Shown in pieces: positions 24,922 to 32,971 of a stretch of DNA of 43,449 bases. The notes below the pieces were generated by a model. That model did not search any database and was not told the origin of the DNA. It saw only the letters and a list, made by a program, of their open reading frames with translations. Location: IMG/VR virus record IMGVR_UViG_3300046006_004189, positions 1 through 43,449 of that record. One strand, 5' to 3'. Positions within the stretch are counted from its first letter, which is position 1. Each line of letters opens with the position of its first letter. Origin of the DNA: a virus. The translations under genes were made by a program, and so were the position numbers.

Positions 24922-26028
24922 ATGAATAAAAAATTCAATTATAGGAAATTTGAGGATACATCATTAAATAATTTAGTTGATAATTTAAATAATTTAACAG
25001 AAAAAAGTATTAATAAGTTAAATAATGAAAATGAATATGAATCATTAAATAAGAATTTTAATATCGAGTTTATTAAAAAAATAACAGAATTATCAAATTT
25101 AATATGGGTAGATTTAGACACAATATTAAAAGATAATATTTATAAAAATGATTTGTTTAAAAATAATCTTATTTTATTATTAACTCAGGCAATTAGTTTT
25201 GGAGTACCAACTGTTTTAAAAGCGAAGTCTACTGACATAATTGAAATTGAACAAATAGGATTTGGGGATTGTGCAAGATATTTATTAACTAAAGAAAATT
25301 TAAGTATTTTTAATGAGGGATATGATGAAAAAATATTATCATATAATAATTTAAATGAATGTGTTGAATTTCCAGAGTATAATGAATATGCTATTAAAAC
25401 ATTAAAAAAATCAGTTTTTTGTACTATTGATTGGAAAAAAGTAAGTGAGAGTAAGTTTGATTGGGGGAAACTAATAGAACAAATAGCAATGTTATATGCT
25501 AACCAATATTTAAATCCTTATGCACAAAAAGTATTTAATTTAATTTTACAAAATAAAGATTTTGATTTTATAAATGAAAAAGAAATTAAACATATTTATA
25601 TATCAGATATTGTTAAAAAAATTAAAATTAACAATTCTTGTGGATTAGCTATTGCTAATTTTGGTAAATTTAATAAATATTTTGTAGATGCTTATTGGAG
25701 AAAACATACGGTTGTTGATAATAATGATTATTTAAATAGATTTGGAAGAGATTATTTTGAATACAATATTTTCCAAGATCCTGGATTTATGACTTATGGT
25801 CATTCTCAATTAGTTGAAACAAATATAACAAATTTAAACAATCAATATGTTTATGTAATAGAAACAATAGAAAAACCATTTAAAATAGTTATTGAGGGAG
25901 ATAGTACAGATGTAAAAGAAAACACAACTCAAAAAAATGAAATACTTTTAACATTAGATATTAATATGAGAATTGGAATGGATATAATATTAGGAAATAA
26001 TATAGAAGTATTTTCAGCAATTAGATAA
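24922..26028 (+). CDS. Unidentified 368-aa protein; capsid-like features possible
   Basis: N-terminal 60 residues are Asn/Leu-rich and helical (LNNLVDNLNNLTEKS), like a scaffold or coiled-coil segment. The rest is mixed alpha/beta, and the end (PFKIVIEGDSTD, then LTLDINMRIGMDIILG) recalls the C-terminal strands of HK97-type coat proteins. I cannot confirm this and the neighbours are not virion genes. Last gene before the promoter at 26066. RBS weak (AATAGGAT). Confidence 0.65.
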   Translation: MNKKFNYRKFEDTSLNNLVDNLNNLTEKSINKLNNENEYESLNKNFNIEFIKKITELSNLIWVDLDTILKDNIYKNDLFKNNLILLLTQAISFGVPTVLKAKSTDIIEIEQIGFGDCARYLLTKENLSIFNEGYDEKILSYNNLNECVEFPEYNEYAIKTLKKSVFCTIDWKKVSESKFDWGKLIEQIAMLYANQYLNPYAQKVFNLILQNKDFDFINEKEIKHIYISDIVKKIKINNSCGLAIANFGKFNKYFVDAYWRKHTVVDNNDYLNRFGRDYFEYNIFQDPGFMTYGHSQLVETNITNLNNQYVYVIETIEKPFKIVIEGDSTDVKENTTQKNEILLTLDINMRIGMDIILGNNIEVFSAIR

Positions 26029-26065
26029 AAATAAAAAAAAATATAAAAAATATTTCCAAAAACTA

Positions 26066-26094
26066 TTGACAAAATAACAAAAGTATGCTATACT
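26066..26094 (+). promoter_or_regulatory. Sigma-70-type promoter placed at the 5' end of a structured RNA
   Basis: TTGACA (26066-26071), 17 bp, TATACT (26089-26094) in AAAAGTATGCTATACT. The predicted start (about 26101) is 3 nt before the tRNA-like acceptor strand. Confidence 0.88.
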
Positions 26095-26100
26095 ATGCTT

Positions 26101-26270
26101 ACAGCTTGAGATAACAATTAATTTTAGGTTGTGAGCATATTTTTTATTAAGGGAAGTAGTTATAAATTAAGCAGGAACTACACACTGTCTCATTTTGGGG
26201 TTAGGGGCAGACGAGTTAGATTAGGAAAATAACAGAGATGTTAAATTGGTTCAAGTCCAATTTCTAGCAT
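26101..26270 (+). ncRNA. tRNA-like RNA with a ~100-nt insertion at the anticodon arm
   Basis: No ORF. T-arm ATTGG-TTCAAGT-CCAAT (26245-26261) is canonical. The next seven bases TTCTAGC (26262-26268) pair with GCTTGAG (26104-26110) except for one T-T mismatch, with A as discriminator. A D-arm ACAA/TTGT (26114-26117 with 26129-26132) has an 11-nt loop. AGCAT (26134-26138) pairs with ATGTT (26238-26242) as an anticodon-position stem enclosing 99 nt. That insertion holds GTAGTT/AACTAC (26156-26161 with 26176-26181), TGTCT/AGACG (26186-26190 with 26209-26213) around a G-rich loop, and GTTA/TAAC. CCA is not encoded. The 2-nt variable region is too short for a normal tRNA. Confidence 0.6.
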
Positions 26271-26306
26271 ATTTAAAAGAAATTACTTAAAGGAGAAAAT
26301 AAAATT

Positions 26307-26531
26307 ATGTTATGTGTAAGATGTGGAGATTGCTGTATAAGATTTGAAATACCAGAATTAAATAAAAGAGCAGGAGTAAGATGTCAACATTTAACTGAAA
26401 ATAATTTATGCAAATTATGGGATAAACCTGAAAGACCAAAAGTTTGCAATAACCATGATTATCCTGCTAGTATATGCCCTATTGGAATTAATAAATTAAA
26501 GGAGTTTAAAAATGAAAGCTGTATTTTATAA
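26307..26531 (+). CDS. Short cysteine-cluster protein (YkgJ-like)
   Basis: 74 aa. VRCGDCCIRF (CxxCC), then RCQHLTENNLCKLWDKP, and VCNNH with ASICP: the order of Cys residues mirrors the YkgJ-type protein at 24447 in a compact form. Probable metal-binding protein. RBS AAAGGAG. It is the first gene after the tRNA-like RNA and overlaps the next gene by 20 nt. Confidence 0.75.
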   Translation: MLCVRCGDCCIRFEIPELNKRAGVRCQHLTENNLCKLWDKPERPKVCNNHDYPASICPIGINKLKEFKNESCIL

Positions 26532-26832
26532 TAAAAAAACATATCAGTCAATAGATATTGATATTTTTAAAGAGTATCAGATGATTACATTAGAATTATG
26601 GGATGGAAAAGGAAATGTAACAAGGAGTGATTATTCTTTGTCTGATTTATTTCAATCTTCAGATTTTGAATTCATATATTCAAATAAAGATGATCTTAAT
26701 TGGGAAGATTATTTAAAATTATATCATATTGTCAAAGATGAAAAAAAATATTGTGATGAAAAAGATAAAGTGTTACTATTAGATAAGTTATCAATAAAAC
26801 TAGACAACTTAGAAAAAATAAAAACCAGATAA
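26512..26832 (+). CDS. Hypothetical protein
   Basis: 106 aa, RBS AAGGAG inside the preceding gene. The N-terminal half is beta-like (MKAVFYNKKTYQSIDIDIF), and the C-terminal half is a charged helix (KDKVLLLDKLSIKLDNLEK). Unknown family. An intercistronic hairpin (26825-26849) begins inside its last codons. Confidence 0.7.
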   Translation: MKAVFYNKKTYQSIDIDIFKEYQMITLELWDGKGNVTRSDYSLSDLFQSSDFEFIYSNKDDLNWEDYLKLYHIVKDEKKYCDEKDKVLLLDKLSIKLDNLEKIKTR

Positions 26833-26849
26833 ATTAGTATTTTTATAGG
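26825..26849 (+). promoter_or_regulatory. Intercistronic hairpin (CCAGATAAA class)
   Basis: CCAGATAAA at the gene end, with ATAAA (26829-26833) pairing to TTTAT (26842-26846). A short stem; included because the same CCAGATAAA start occurs at 27674, 37384 and 39597. Confidence 0.4.
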
Positions 26850-26886
26850 GTCAAAAATAAATTATAAATATTAAAGGAGAAATAAA

Positions 26887-27666
26887 ATGAGTGCAAAGAG
26901 ATTTAAAGCAGGAGATAAAGTTAAGGTTAAAGATAATTTAGTTGTTGATAACAATTATGATAAAACATTGTTTGTATCATTTATGGAACAATACAAAGGA
27001 AAAACTTATGAAATAGAGAGAGTTAATAATAATTCATATTATCTTTCAAATTGTAATTATTGGTGTTTTTCAGATGAAATGCTTGAACCAATAAAAACTC
27101 CTTTTAAAATGGGTGATAAAGTTAAATGTATAGATGATACTATCTATATGCTTATCAAAAAAGATAAAAATTATACTATAAGAGCTATATCTTCAGACAA
27201 AGAAACAGTCAAATTAGAGGAAATTGGTGATGGTTATTGGTATGAGGTAGAAAGATTTGAATTAGTAGATGAATATTTTGAACAAACAACAAATTGTTTA
27301 GATACAGTTTTAGAAAAATTAGGACTACAATTAGAAGAAGAATTTTTAAATAATGGTGAGTTTTTTAGCTTTACTGATATTGTGCATCATTATTTAAATC
27401 ATTTAATAATTGGTCAAATTAAATACAGAAAAATCAAACCAATGCCAGCACCAACAAAAGAAGAACAAAAGGTATTGGATGCAGCTAAAGTATTAGGAAT
27501 AAAATGGGTTGCTAAAGATGAAAATGCAGAAGTATATTTTTATACAATAATGCCTTCTAAAAATCAGTTTTGTTGGTCAGTTGAAAATGAGAGTTCTTAT
27601 ATTGATGCTTGTATGGATTTTAGTTTTTTGTCATGGGAAGATGAAGAACCATATGAGATTAAGTAA
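26887..27666 (+). CDS. Two-SH3-like-module protein, paralogue of the 32972 gene
   Basis: 259 aa. Two tandem modules start with FKAGDKVKVKDNL and FKMGDKVKCIDDT, the first closing with FSDEMLEP. A linker (TTNCLDTVLEKLGLQLEEEF) follows, then a C-terminal domain (EEQKVLDAAKVLGIKWVAKD to SFLSWEDEEPYEIK). The whole layout matches the protein at 32972, and the first module also occurs at 11372. Likely a phage-specific binding protein. RBS AAAGGAG. Confidence 0.78.
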   Translation: MSAKRFKAGDKVKVKDNLVVDNNYDKTLFVSFMEQYKGKTYEIERVNNNSYYLSNCNYWCFSDEMLEPIKTPFKMGDKVKCIDDTIYMLIKKDKNYTIRAISSDKETVKLEEIGDGYWYEVERFELVDEYFEQTTNCLDTVLEKLGLQLEEEFLNNGEFFSFTDIVHHYLNHLIIGQIKYRKIKPMPAPTKEEQKVLDAAKVLGIKWVAKDENAEVYFYTIMPSKNQFCWSVENESSYIDACMDFSFLSWEDEEPYEIK

Positions 27667-27673
27667 AGTAAAA

Positions 27674-27698
27674 CCAGATAAATTGTATATTTTATTGG
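27674..27698 (+). promoter_or_regulatory. Intercistronic hairpin (CCAGATAAA class)
   Basis: CCA (27674-27676) pairs with TGG (27696-27698) and ATAAA (27678-27682) with TTTAT (27691-27695), one G bulged. Lies between a stop codon and the next RBS. Confidence 0.45.
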
Positions 27699-27721
27699 GT
27701 GGAAAAGAAAGGGATTAAATT

Positions 27722-28096
27722 ATGTTGTTAAAGAAATTTCCTATTACAGATAATGGGAAACAATATTTGGTTGAAATTTATACAAGTGAAACATATGCTG
27801 ACACTTGGTGTGTAAAAATAAATACAATTGTAGAAAAAAATATTGGTGTTTTAAAATATAAAGGGAAAAATGAGGAATGGAATGAAATTTTTAGTTTAAA
27901 AACTGAGCATTGTCTTATGAGAGATTTTTTCACAACTATTAAGAAAGTTGATTTTATTGAAATGGTTAAAACTTCATTTTATAATTATAATGAACATTTA
28001 AAAACAATAGAAGTAGAAAATTTAGAAAAAAAATTAAAAGAAATTATAATAAATGATTCTATGTTAGAACTTGAAAAATGGGATGGAAAAATTTAA
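27722..28096 (+). CDS. Hypothetical protein
   Basis: 124 aa, last gene before the promoter at 28119. The N-terminal half is beta-rich (KFPITDNGKQYLVEIYTSE) and the C-terminal third is a charged helix (EVENLEKKLKEIIIND). RBS AAAGGGA. Family unknown. Confidence 0.7.
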   Translation: MLLKKFPITDNGKQYLVEIYTSETYADTWCVKINTIVEKNIGVLKYKGKNEEWNEIFSLKTEHCLMRDFFTTIKKVDFIEMVKTSFYNYNEHLKTIEVENLEKKLKEIIINDSMLELEKWDGKI

Positions 28097-28118
28097 TTAT
28101 TTTATTTTTATAAAAGTA

Positions 28119-28147
28119 TTGACAAATTAAATAAAGTATGTTATACT
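28119..28147 (+). promoter_or_regulatory. Sigma-70-type promoter, extended -10
   Basis: TTGACA (28119-28124), 17 bp, TATACT (28142-28147) after GTATGT. Drives 28184-33814, including dcm and the nicotinamidase gene. Confidence 0.87.
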
Positions 28148-28183
28148 TACTTCAGTTACAAAAAAAACAGAAAGGAAACAATT

Positions 28184-28528
28184 ATGATTTGTAAAAACTG
28201 CAAAGACAAAGTAACTTCTAAGCTTCTAAAAAAGAAAGAATGTTTTATATGTGGTGAAGATAAAATAATCCATGTTGATTATCGTGCAATTTGCCAAGGC
28301 TGTTCTAATACTAATAACATCTGCCAAATGTGTGGTGAAAAAACAATTAATACAGAAAATAGTGAAGTTGATAATTCACTTGATGATGTTCACCCTATTA
28401 AAAAACTACAAATTCAAAGGCAAAGTTTAATTAAAGAAAAAGAAAGTTTATTTAAATTATTAGATAAAAATTATCAAATAGAAATTGATAGCATAGATAA
28501 ACAAATAGAAGAATTATTACAAAAATAA
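28184..28528 (+). CDS. Zinc-ribbon and coiled-coil protein
   Basis: 114 aa. Four CxxC pairs in the first 60 residues (CKNC, CFICG, CQGC, CQMCG) suggest two zinc sites, followed by a long charged helix (residues about 70-112, IQRQSLIKEKESLFKLLDKN). Resembles small phage or plasmid adaptor proteins. Function unknown. First gene of its promoter unit, so strongly expressed if the promoter is active. RBS GAAAGGA. Confidence 0.75.
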   Translation: MICKNCKDKVTSKLLKKKECFICGEDKIIHVDYRAICQGCSNTNNICQMCGEKTINTENSEVDNSLDDVHPIKKLQIQRQSLIKEKESLFKLLDKNYQIEIDSIDKQIEELLQK

Positions 28529-28564
28529 CTAAAAATAAAAACTTAAATATAAGGGAGAAAAATA

Positions 28565-28888
28565 ATGAGTGAAATTAAATTGACAGTAGAAGAAATAACT
28601 TGGTTAAAAGAACAAGTTAAAAAGAAAAAAGAAGAAGATTTTAAAAACAATAACAAAGGTCATTTTTGCCAAATGTGTGGGTTGACACAAATAATTAATG
28701 TAGAAAATGATCCTTTTAATGTTGAGGAAAACCAATGGCATCATTTAACAAGACAAGAATCTCTAATAGTAGGATATGGAAGTAAATTAGATGGAACAGT
28801 TATTGACTTTGAACTTTGTGATACTTGTTTAAATAATTTAATAAAAAGCTTTAGATTTCCTTTGGATGATGAGGATTTTCTCATATGA
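28565..28888 (+). CDS. Small zinc-binding protein
   Basis: 107 aa. FCQMCGLTQ, WHHLTRQE and CDTCLNNL supply Cys and His residues of a treble-clef-like or zinc-ribbon fold (CxxC-HH-CxxC). N-terminal charged helix (LKEQVKKKKEEDFK). Overlaps the phosphoesterase start by 4 nt. Possible nucleic-acid binding, uncertain. Confidence 0.72.
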   Translation: MSEIKLTVEEITWLKEQVKKKKEEDFKNNNKGHFCQMCGLTQIINVENDPFNVEENQWHHLTRQESLIVGYGSKLDGTVIDFELCDTCLNNLIKSFRFPLDDEDFLI

Positions 28889-29580
28889 GATTATTTATAA
28901 CAGGGGATAAGCATGCAAATTTCTATCCAATTCATGAATTTTGCAGAGAGTTTAAACCTAAAAAAGATGATGTTATGATTATTTTAGGTGATGTTGGTGT
29001 TAATTTTTTTCTTAATAAATATGATACAACTAGCAAAAGAGATTTATTAACACACAACAAACTAACATTCTTTTGTTTGAATGGTAATCACGACTATAGG
29101 GCAAGTAATATTGCTTCTTATGAAGAAGTAGAAATGTTTGGTGGTATAGTCTATCAACAAAAATCTTTCCCTAGAATTATCTTTGCCAAGAATGGTGAGG
29201 TTTATACAATAAATGATAAAACTTTTTTAACAATTGATGGTGCTTACTCTGTTGATAAACCTAATAGATTATTAAAAGGAATGCATTGGTTTCCAGATGA
29301 GCAGATATCAGAAGAGGATAAGATTAAAGTAGAAGAAGCAATTAAAAAAGTAAAAAAAGTTGATTATATATTATCTCATACCTGTCCTTTTTACTATGAA
29401 CCGATAGAAGTGTTTCTTGGTGGTATAGATCAATCCACAGTAGACCATAGTCAAGAGATTTGGCTAGATGGTATTAAGGATATGGTTGAATATAAACAAT
29501 GGTTTATAGGTCATTATCACACATCTAAGGTTATAGATAAAATGCAGTTTTTATATGATGATATAATTGAATTAACTTAA
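28885..29580 (+). CDS. Calcineurin-like metallophosphoesterase
   Basis: 231 aa. FITGDKHANF (D8, H10), ILGDVGVN (D36), LNGNHDYR (N68, H69), ILSHTCP and FIGHYHTS are the five blocks of the metallophosphoesterase active site in order. Close in layout to small phage phosphoesterases. Substrates could be nucleotides, cyclic nucleotides or phosphoproteins. It could process NAD-derived nucleotides, but nothing in the sequence proves that. Starts by ATGA overlap with the upstream gene. Confidence 0.9.
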   Translation: MRLFITGDKHANFYPIHEFCREFKPKKDDVMIILGDVGVNFFLNKYDTTSKRDLLTHNKLTFFCLNGNHDYRASNIASYEEVEMFGGIVYQQKSFPRIIFAKNGEVYTINDKTFLTIDGAYSVDKPNRLLKGMHWFPDEQISEEDKIKVEEAIKKVKKVDYILSHTCPFYYEPIEVFLGGIDQSTVDHSQEIWLDGIKDMVEYKQWFIGHYHTSKVIDKMQFLYDDIIELT

Positions 29581-29601
29581 ATAAAAAAATAGGAGAATAA
29601 A

Positions 29602-31011
29602 ATGAAAAAATATGATTATATATTTATAGGAGCAGGTATAGCATCTTTAATGGCAGTATATCAAATAAAACAAACAACACCTAATGCTACAATATGTATT
29701 TTAGAAAAAGGAAATAATTTAGATGATAGAAAATGTCCTTTATTAAATAATAAAGTTGATAAATGTGTAAAATGCAGTCCTTGTAATGTGGTTTCCGGAG
29801 AGGCTGGTTCAGGGTGTTTTAATGATGGCAAGACCATAAAAGCAACAAAAGATACTAAGGATTATGGTGGGTGGCTTGATGAATATATTGGGCAAGATAA
29901 ATTAATTAAATATACTAATCAAGTGGATGAAATACTTTCAGATTTGATTGAAGAAAAATATCCTCTATATTATCCATCAGTAGATTTTAAAAAAGAATGT
30001 TTGAAATATGATTTGCATAATCACCAAGCAATTATTAGACATAATGGATCAGATGGAAATTTAAAGATAATGACAGCATTAATTAAATTATTAAAAGAAC
30101 AAGGGGTAGAAATATTTTGCAATATTAAAATACAAAATATTTCTATTAAAGATAAACTTATAAAATATCATGATAAATGGTTTCTTGAAGAGCATTTAAA
30201 TTATGATAAATTAATTATTGCTGTAGGCAGAACAGGAACATCTTGGTTTGTTGAATTTTGTAAAAACAACAATATTCCCCTTGAAAATAATAGGGTTGAT
30301 ATAGGTGTTAGAGTTGAAGTTGATTCCAATATATGTAGTGATATTGCTAAAACAATTTATGAACCAAAAATATGGGTAAAAACAAAACCTTATGGAGATA
30401 TTGTTAGAACATTTTGTTGGAACAATGGTAATGCAAAGGTTTGTGTTGAAAATAATGATGGAGTATTATCTGTAAATGGATTTGCTAATAGTGAAAAAGG
30501 AAATGACACTGGGAATTCAAATTTTGCATTACTTTCTTCTATTAAATTTTCAACACCATTTGATAAGCCTACTGAATATGCAAGATATGTAGCATCTTTG
30601 TCAAATATGATTGCTGGGAACAATGTTTTAGTCCAAAAATTTGGAGATTTAATATCCGGGAAGAGAAGTACAAAGCATAGATTATCTCAAAGTACAGTGA
30701 TTCCAACATTACCAAGTGCAGAGGCAGGTGATTTATCTTTAGCTCTTCCTAAAAGAATTTTAGATAATATTATTGATTCAATATATCAACTTAATAATAT
30801 TATTCCAGGAATTTCAAACTATGATACATTATTATATTCTCCTGAAATTAAAATGTATTCTTCAAGACCACAATTTTTAAATGATAAATTTGAAATATTA
30901 AAAGATGTGTTTTCAATTGGAGATTGTAGTGGAGTAACAAGATCTGTTTCACAAGCAGGCGGTATGGGATTGTACCTAATTGACCAAATATTAGAAAAGG
31001 AGAAAATATAA
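29602..31011 (+). CDS. FAD-dependent dehydrogenase of the COG2509 type
   Basis: 469 aa. IFIGAGIASLMAVY (dinucleotide loop, residues 8-21) with ILEKG after the second strand. A Cys-rich segment KCPLLNNKVDKCVKCSPC follows (about 49-67), then SGEAGSGCFNDGKT, the family hallmark. C-terminal IGDCSGVTRSVSQAGGMGLY closes the FAD site. Family members are uncharacterised flavoproteins, and a phage copy is unusual. Possibly linked to NAD(P)H redox. It overlaps the next gene by one base. Confidence 0.82.
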   Translation: MKKYDYIFIGAGIASLMAVYQIKQTTPNATICILEKGNNLDDRKCPLLNNKVDKCVKCSPCNVVSGEAGSGCFNDGKTIKATKDTKDYGGWLDEYIGQDKLIKYTNQVDEILSDLIEEKYPLYYPSVDFKKECLKYDLHNHQAIIRHNGSDGNLKIMTALIKLLKEQGVEIFCNIKIQNISIKDKLIKYHDKWFLEEHLNYDKLIIAVGRTGTSWFVEFCKNNNIPLENNRVDIGVRVEVDSNICSDIAKTIYEPKIWVKTKPYGDIVRTFCWNNGNAKVCVENNDGVLSVNGFANSEKGNDTGNSNFALLSSIKFSTPFDKPTEYARYVASLSNMIAGNNVLVQKFGDLISGKRSTKHRLSQSTVIPTLPSAEAGDLSLALPKRILDNIIDSIYQLNNIIPGISNYDTLLYSPEIKMYSSRPQFLNDKFEILKDVFSIGDCSGVTRSVSQAGGMGLYLIDQILEKEKI

Positions 31012-31520
31012 TGGCAATTTTTAATAAGCCAACATATAGGTGGATATACTTTTGGAAAAACTTAAATGGATTTAGATTAGATATTTATTATGCTTGGCAA
31101 AGAGCAAATAAAGGATATTGTGATCAAGACACTTGGGATATTAGTCAATGGTTTTTAAATACAATTCCTCAAATATTAACTCAATTCAAAGATAATTTGC
31201 ATAGCTATCATCCTGAATTAACTTATGAAGAATGGATAGTTATAATTGAAAGAATGATATATTGTTTTAAAGAAGGTAATGAGGAAACTTGCTCTTTAAC
31301 TAATCAATATTCGGGAACTTTTCCTTTAGGATTTAATTTTGAGGAAGATAAGGATAATCCTAATTTCCATCGCTTAATTGAATTACCTATGACAGATGAA
31401 GAAAAGAAAAATAAAGAACTTTGGCATAAAGAAATTGTTAAAATATCAGAATATCAAGAGAAAATGAAAAAAGAGGGATTAGAATTGTTTGTAAAATATT
31501 TTAATCATCTATGGGATTAA
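31011..31520 (+). CDS. Hypothetical phage protein
   Basis: 169 aa. Aromatic-rich N-terminus (RWIYFWKNLNGFRLDIYYAW) and C-terminal helix. The pattern W-x-[FL]-N-T-I-P-x-[IM]-L (WFLNTIPQIL) occurs in small phage proteins of unknown function. No membrane span that I trust. Coupled to the flavoprotein gene upstream. Confidence 0.75.
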   Translation: MAIFNKPTYRWIYFWKNLNGFRLDIYYAWQRANKGYCDQDTWDISQWFLNTIPQILTQFKDNLHSYHPELTYEEWIVIIERMIYCFKEGNEETCSLTNQYSGTFPLGFNFEEDKDNPNFHRLIELPMTDEEKKNKELWHKEIVKISEYQEKMKKEGLELFVKYFNHLWD

Positions 31521-31529
31521 GGAGAAAAA

Positions 31530-32378
31530 ATGAATATATTAAGTGTTTGTGATGGAATTAGTTGTGGTCAAGTTGCTTTTGAAAGAAGTAATATTAAAGT
31601 TGACAAATATTATGCTAGTGAAATTGATAATTTTGCAATTCAAATTACTCAAAAGAATTATCCTAATACAATTCAAGTTGGAGATATAACAAAATGGAGA
31701 GAATGGGACATTGATTGGAACAGTATTGATATTTTAATTGGAGGAACTCCTTGTCAAGGGTTTACTTTTGCAGGAAAACAATTGAATTTTGAAGATCCAA
31801 GAAGTAAATTATTTTTTGATTATGTTGATATTTTAAATCATTTAAAGTCAATTAATCCTAATATAATTTTTCTTTTAGAAAATGTAAAAATGTCAAAAGA
31901 AAATCAAGATATAATTACATCTTTTGTTGGTGTTGAACCAATTAAAATAAATTCAAATTTGGTTTCTGCTCAAAATAGACAAAGATTATATTGGACAAAT
32001 ATTCCAAATATCCAATTACCTCAAGATAAAGGAACAATATTAAAAGATATAATTAGAACTGAAGATAATAATTTATATCATTTGTCAAAGAAACATCATA
32101 GTGGATTTTTAAAATCTTATAATTGGAAACATTCTGAATTAAATGGAAAAGCAAAGCCAATACTGGCATCATATTATAAACAGCCACCACATTGCCCTTA
32201 TATCCCTTGTGAAGAATCAGAAAGTGGATTTAGAATGTTATCACCTATTGAAGCAGAAAGATGTCAAACATTGCCTGATAATTACACTGATGGAATAAGT
32301 AAAACACAAAGATTTAAGTGTATTGGAAATGGATGGACAGTTGATATAATTTCACATATTTTAAATTATATTAAATAG
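31530..32378 (+). CDS. DNA cytosine-5 methyltransferase
   Basis: 282 aa. Motif I SVCDGISCGQ, motif IV GGTPCQGF (catalytic C75), motif VI LENVK (117-119), motif VIII QNRQRLYW, and motif X GNGWTVDIISHIL. The target-recognition region is short, as in orphan phage enzymes related to the Dnmt3-like branch. It methylates cytosine in an unknown site and probably protects phage DNA from host restriction. No cognate nuclease nearby. RBS AAGGAG 6 nt upstream. Confidence 0.93.
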   Translation: MNILSVCDGISCGQVAFERSNIKVDKYYASEIDNFAIQITQKNYPNTIQVGDITKWREWDIDWNSIDILIGGTPCQGFTFAGKQLNFEDPRSKLFFDYVDILNHLKSINPNIIFLLENVKMSKENQDIITSFVGVEPIKINSNLVSAQNRQRLYWTNIPNIQLPQDKGTILKDIIRTEDNNLYHLSKKHHSGFLKSYNWKHSELNGKAKPILASYYKQPPHCPYIPCEESESGFRMLSPIEAERCQTLPDNYTDGISKTQRFKCIGNGWTVDIISHILNYIK

Positions 32379-32397
32379 TTAAAGAGGAGAAAATAAA

Positions 32398-32949
32398 ATG
32401 AAAAAAAACAAGATACTTATTTGTATAGACTTACAAGAAGACTTTTTCACTGGAAGTCTTAAGAACCAAATGGCAATAGATATTATTCCCAATATAATTG
32501 ACAAAATCAAGGATGCAAAAGATAATAAACAAAGCATTATGTTTACACTAGATACTCATAGTGAGAATTATTTAAAAACTCAAGAGGGCAAGAATCTTCC
32601 AATTTCTCATTGTATAGAGGGAACACCTGGTCATCAAATTATTAGTCAAATTAGAAAAAGTGTTAGTCTTAGTGAAGATTGGTCATTTGAAAAAAATACT
32701 TTTGGAAGTTTAGATTTAGCTAATTATTTAACTGGAATTAATACTATTACACCTATTGATGAAATAGAACTTATAGGGGTAGTGTCTTCAATATGTGTTG
32801 TAAGTAATGCTTTGTTAATTAAAGCACATATGCCTGAAGTAAAAATAACAGTAGATGCAAGTTGTTGTGCAGGACTAAGTGAAGAGGATCAAAAAGCAGC
32901 AATGATTGTAATGAAAATGTGTCAAATAAATATTATAAATAATTATTAA
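32398..32949 (+). CDS. pncA: Nicotinamidase / isochorismatase-family hydrolase
   Basis: 183 aa. ICIDLQEDF (D11), WSFEKNTFGS (K99) and VVSSICVVSNA (C133) form the Asp-Lys-Cys catalytic triad. TLDTHSE with SHCIEG supplies metal ligands D52, H54 and H71, typical of nicotinamidases. It would hydrolyse nicotinamide to nicotinic acid, the entry step of the Preiss-Handler route, followed by the NAPRT at 34560. Pattern alone cannot exclude another amidase substrate, but the neighbours support this one. RBS AGAGGAG. Confidence 0.85.
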   Translation: MKKNKILICIDLQEDFFTGSLKNQMAIDIIPNIIDKIKDAKDNKQSIMFTLDTHSENYLKTQEGKNLPISHCIEGTPGHQIISQIRKSVSLSEDWSFEKNTFGSLDLANYLTGINTITPIDEIELIGVVSSICVVSNALLIKAHMPEVKITVDASCCAGLSEEDQKAAMIVMKMCQINIINNY

Positions 32950-32971
32950 TAAAAGAATAAGGAGAAATAAA

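Noticed and set aside
26200-26269. An ordinary 70-nt tRNA ending at the T-arm
   Set aside because: An acceptor GTTAGGG can pair only with several wobble pairs, and there is no D-stem partner or 7-nt anticodon loop in that frame.
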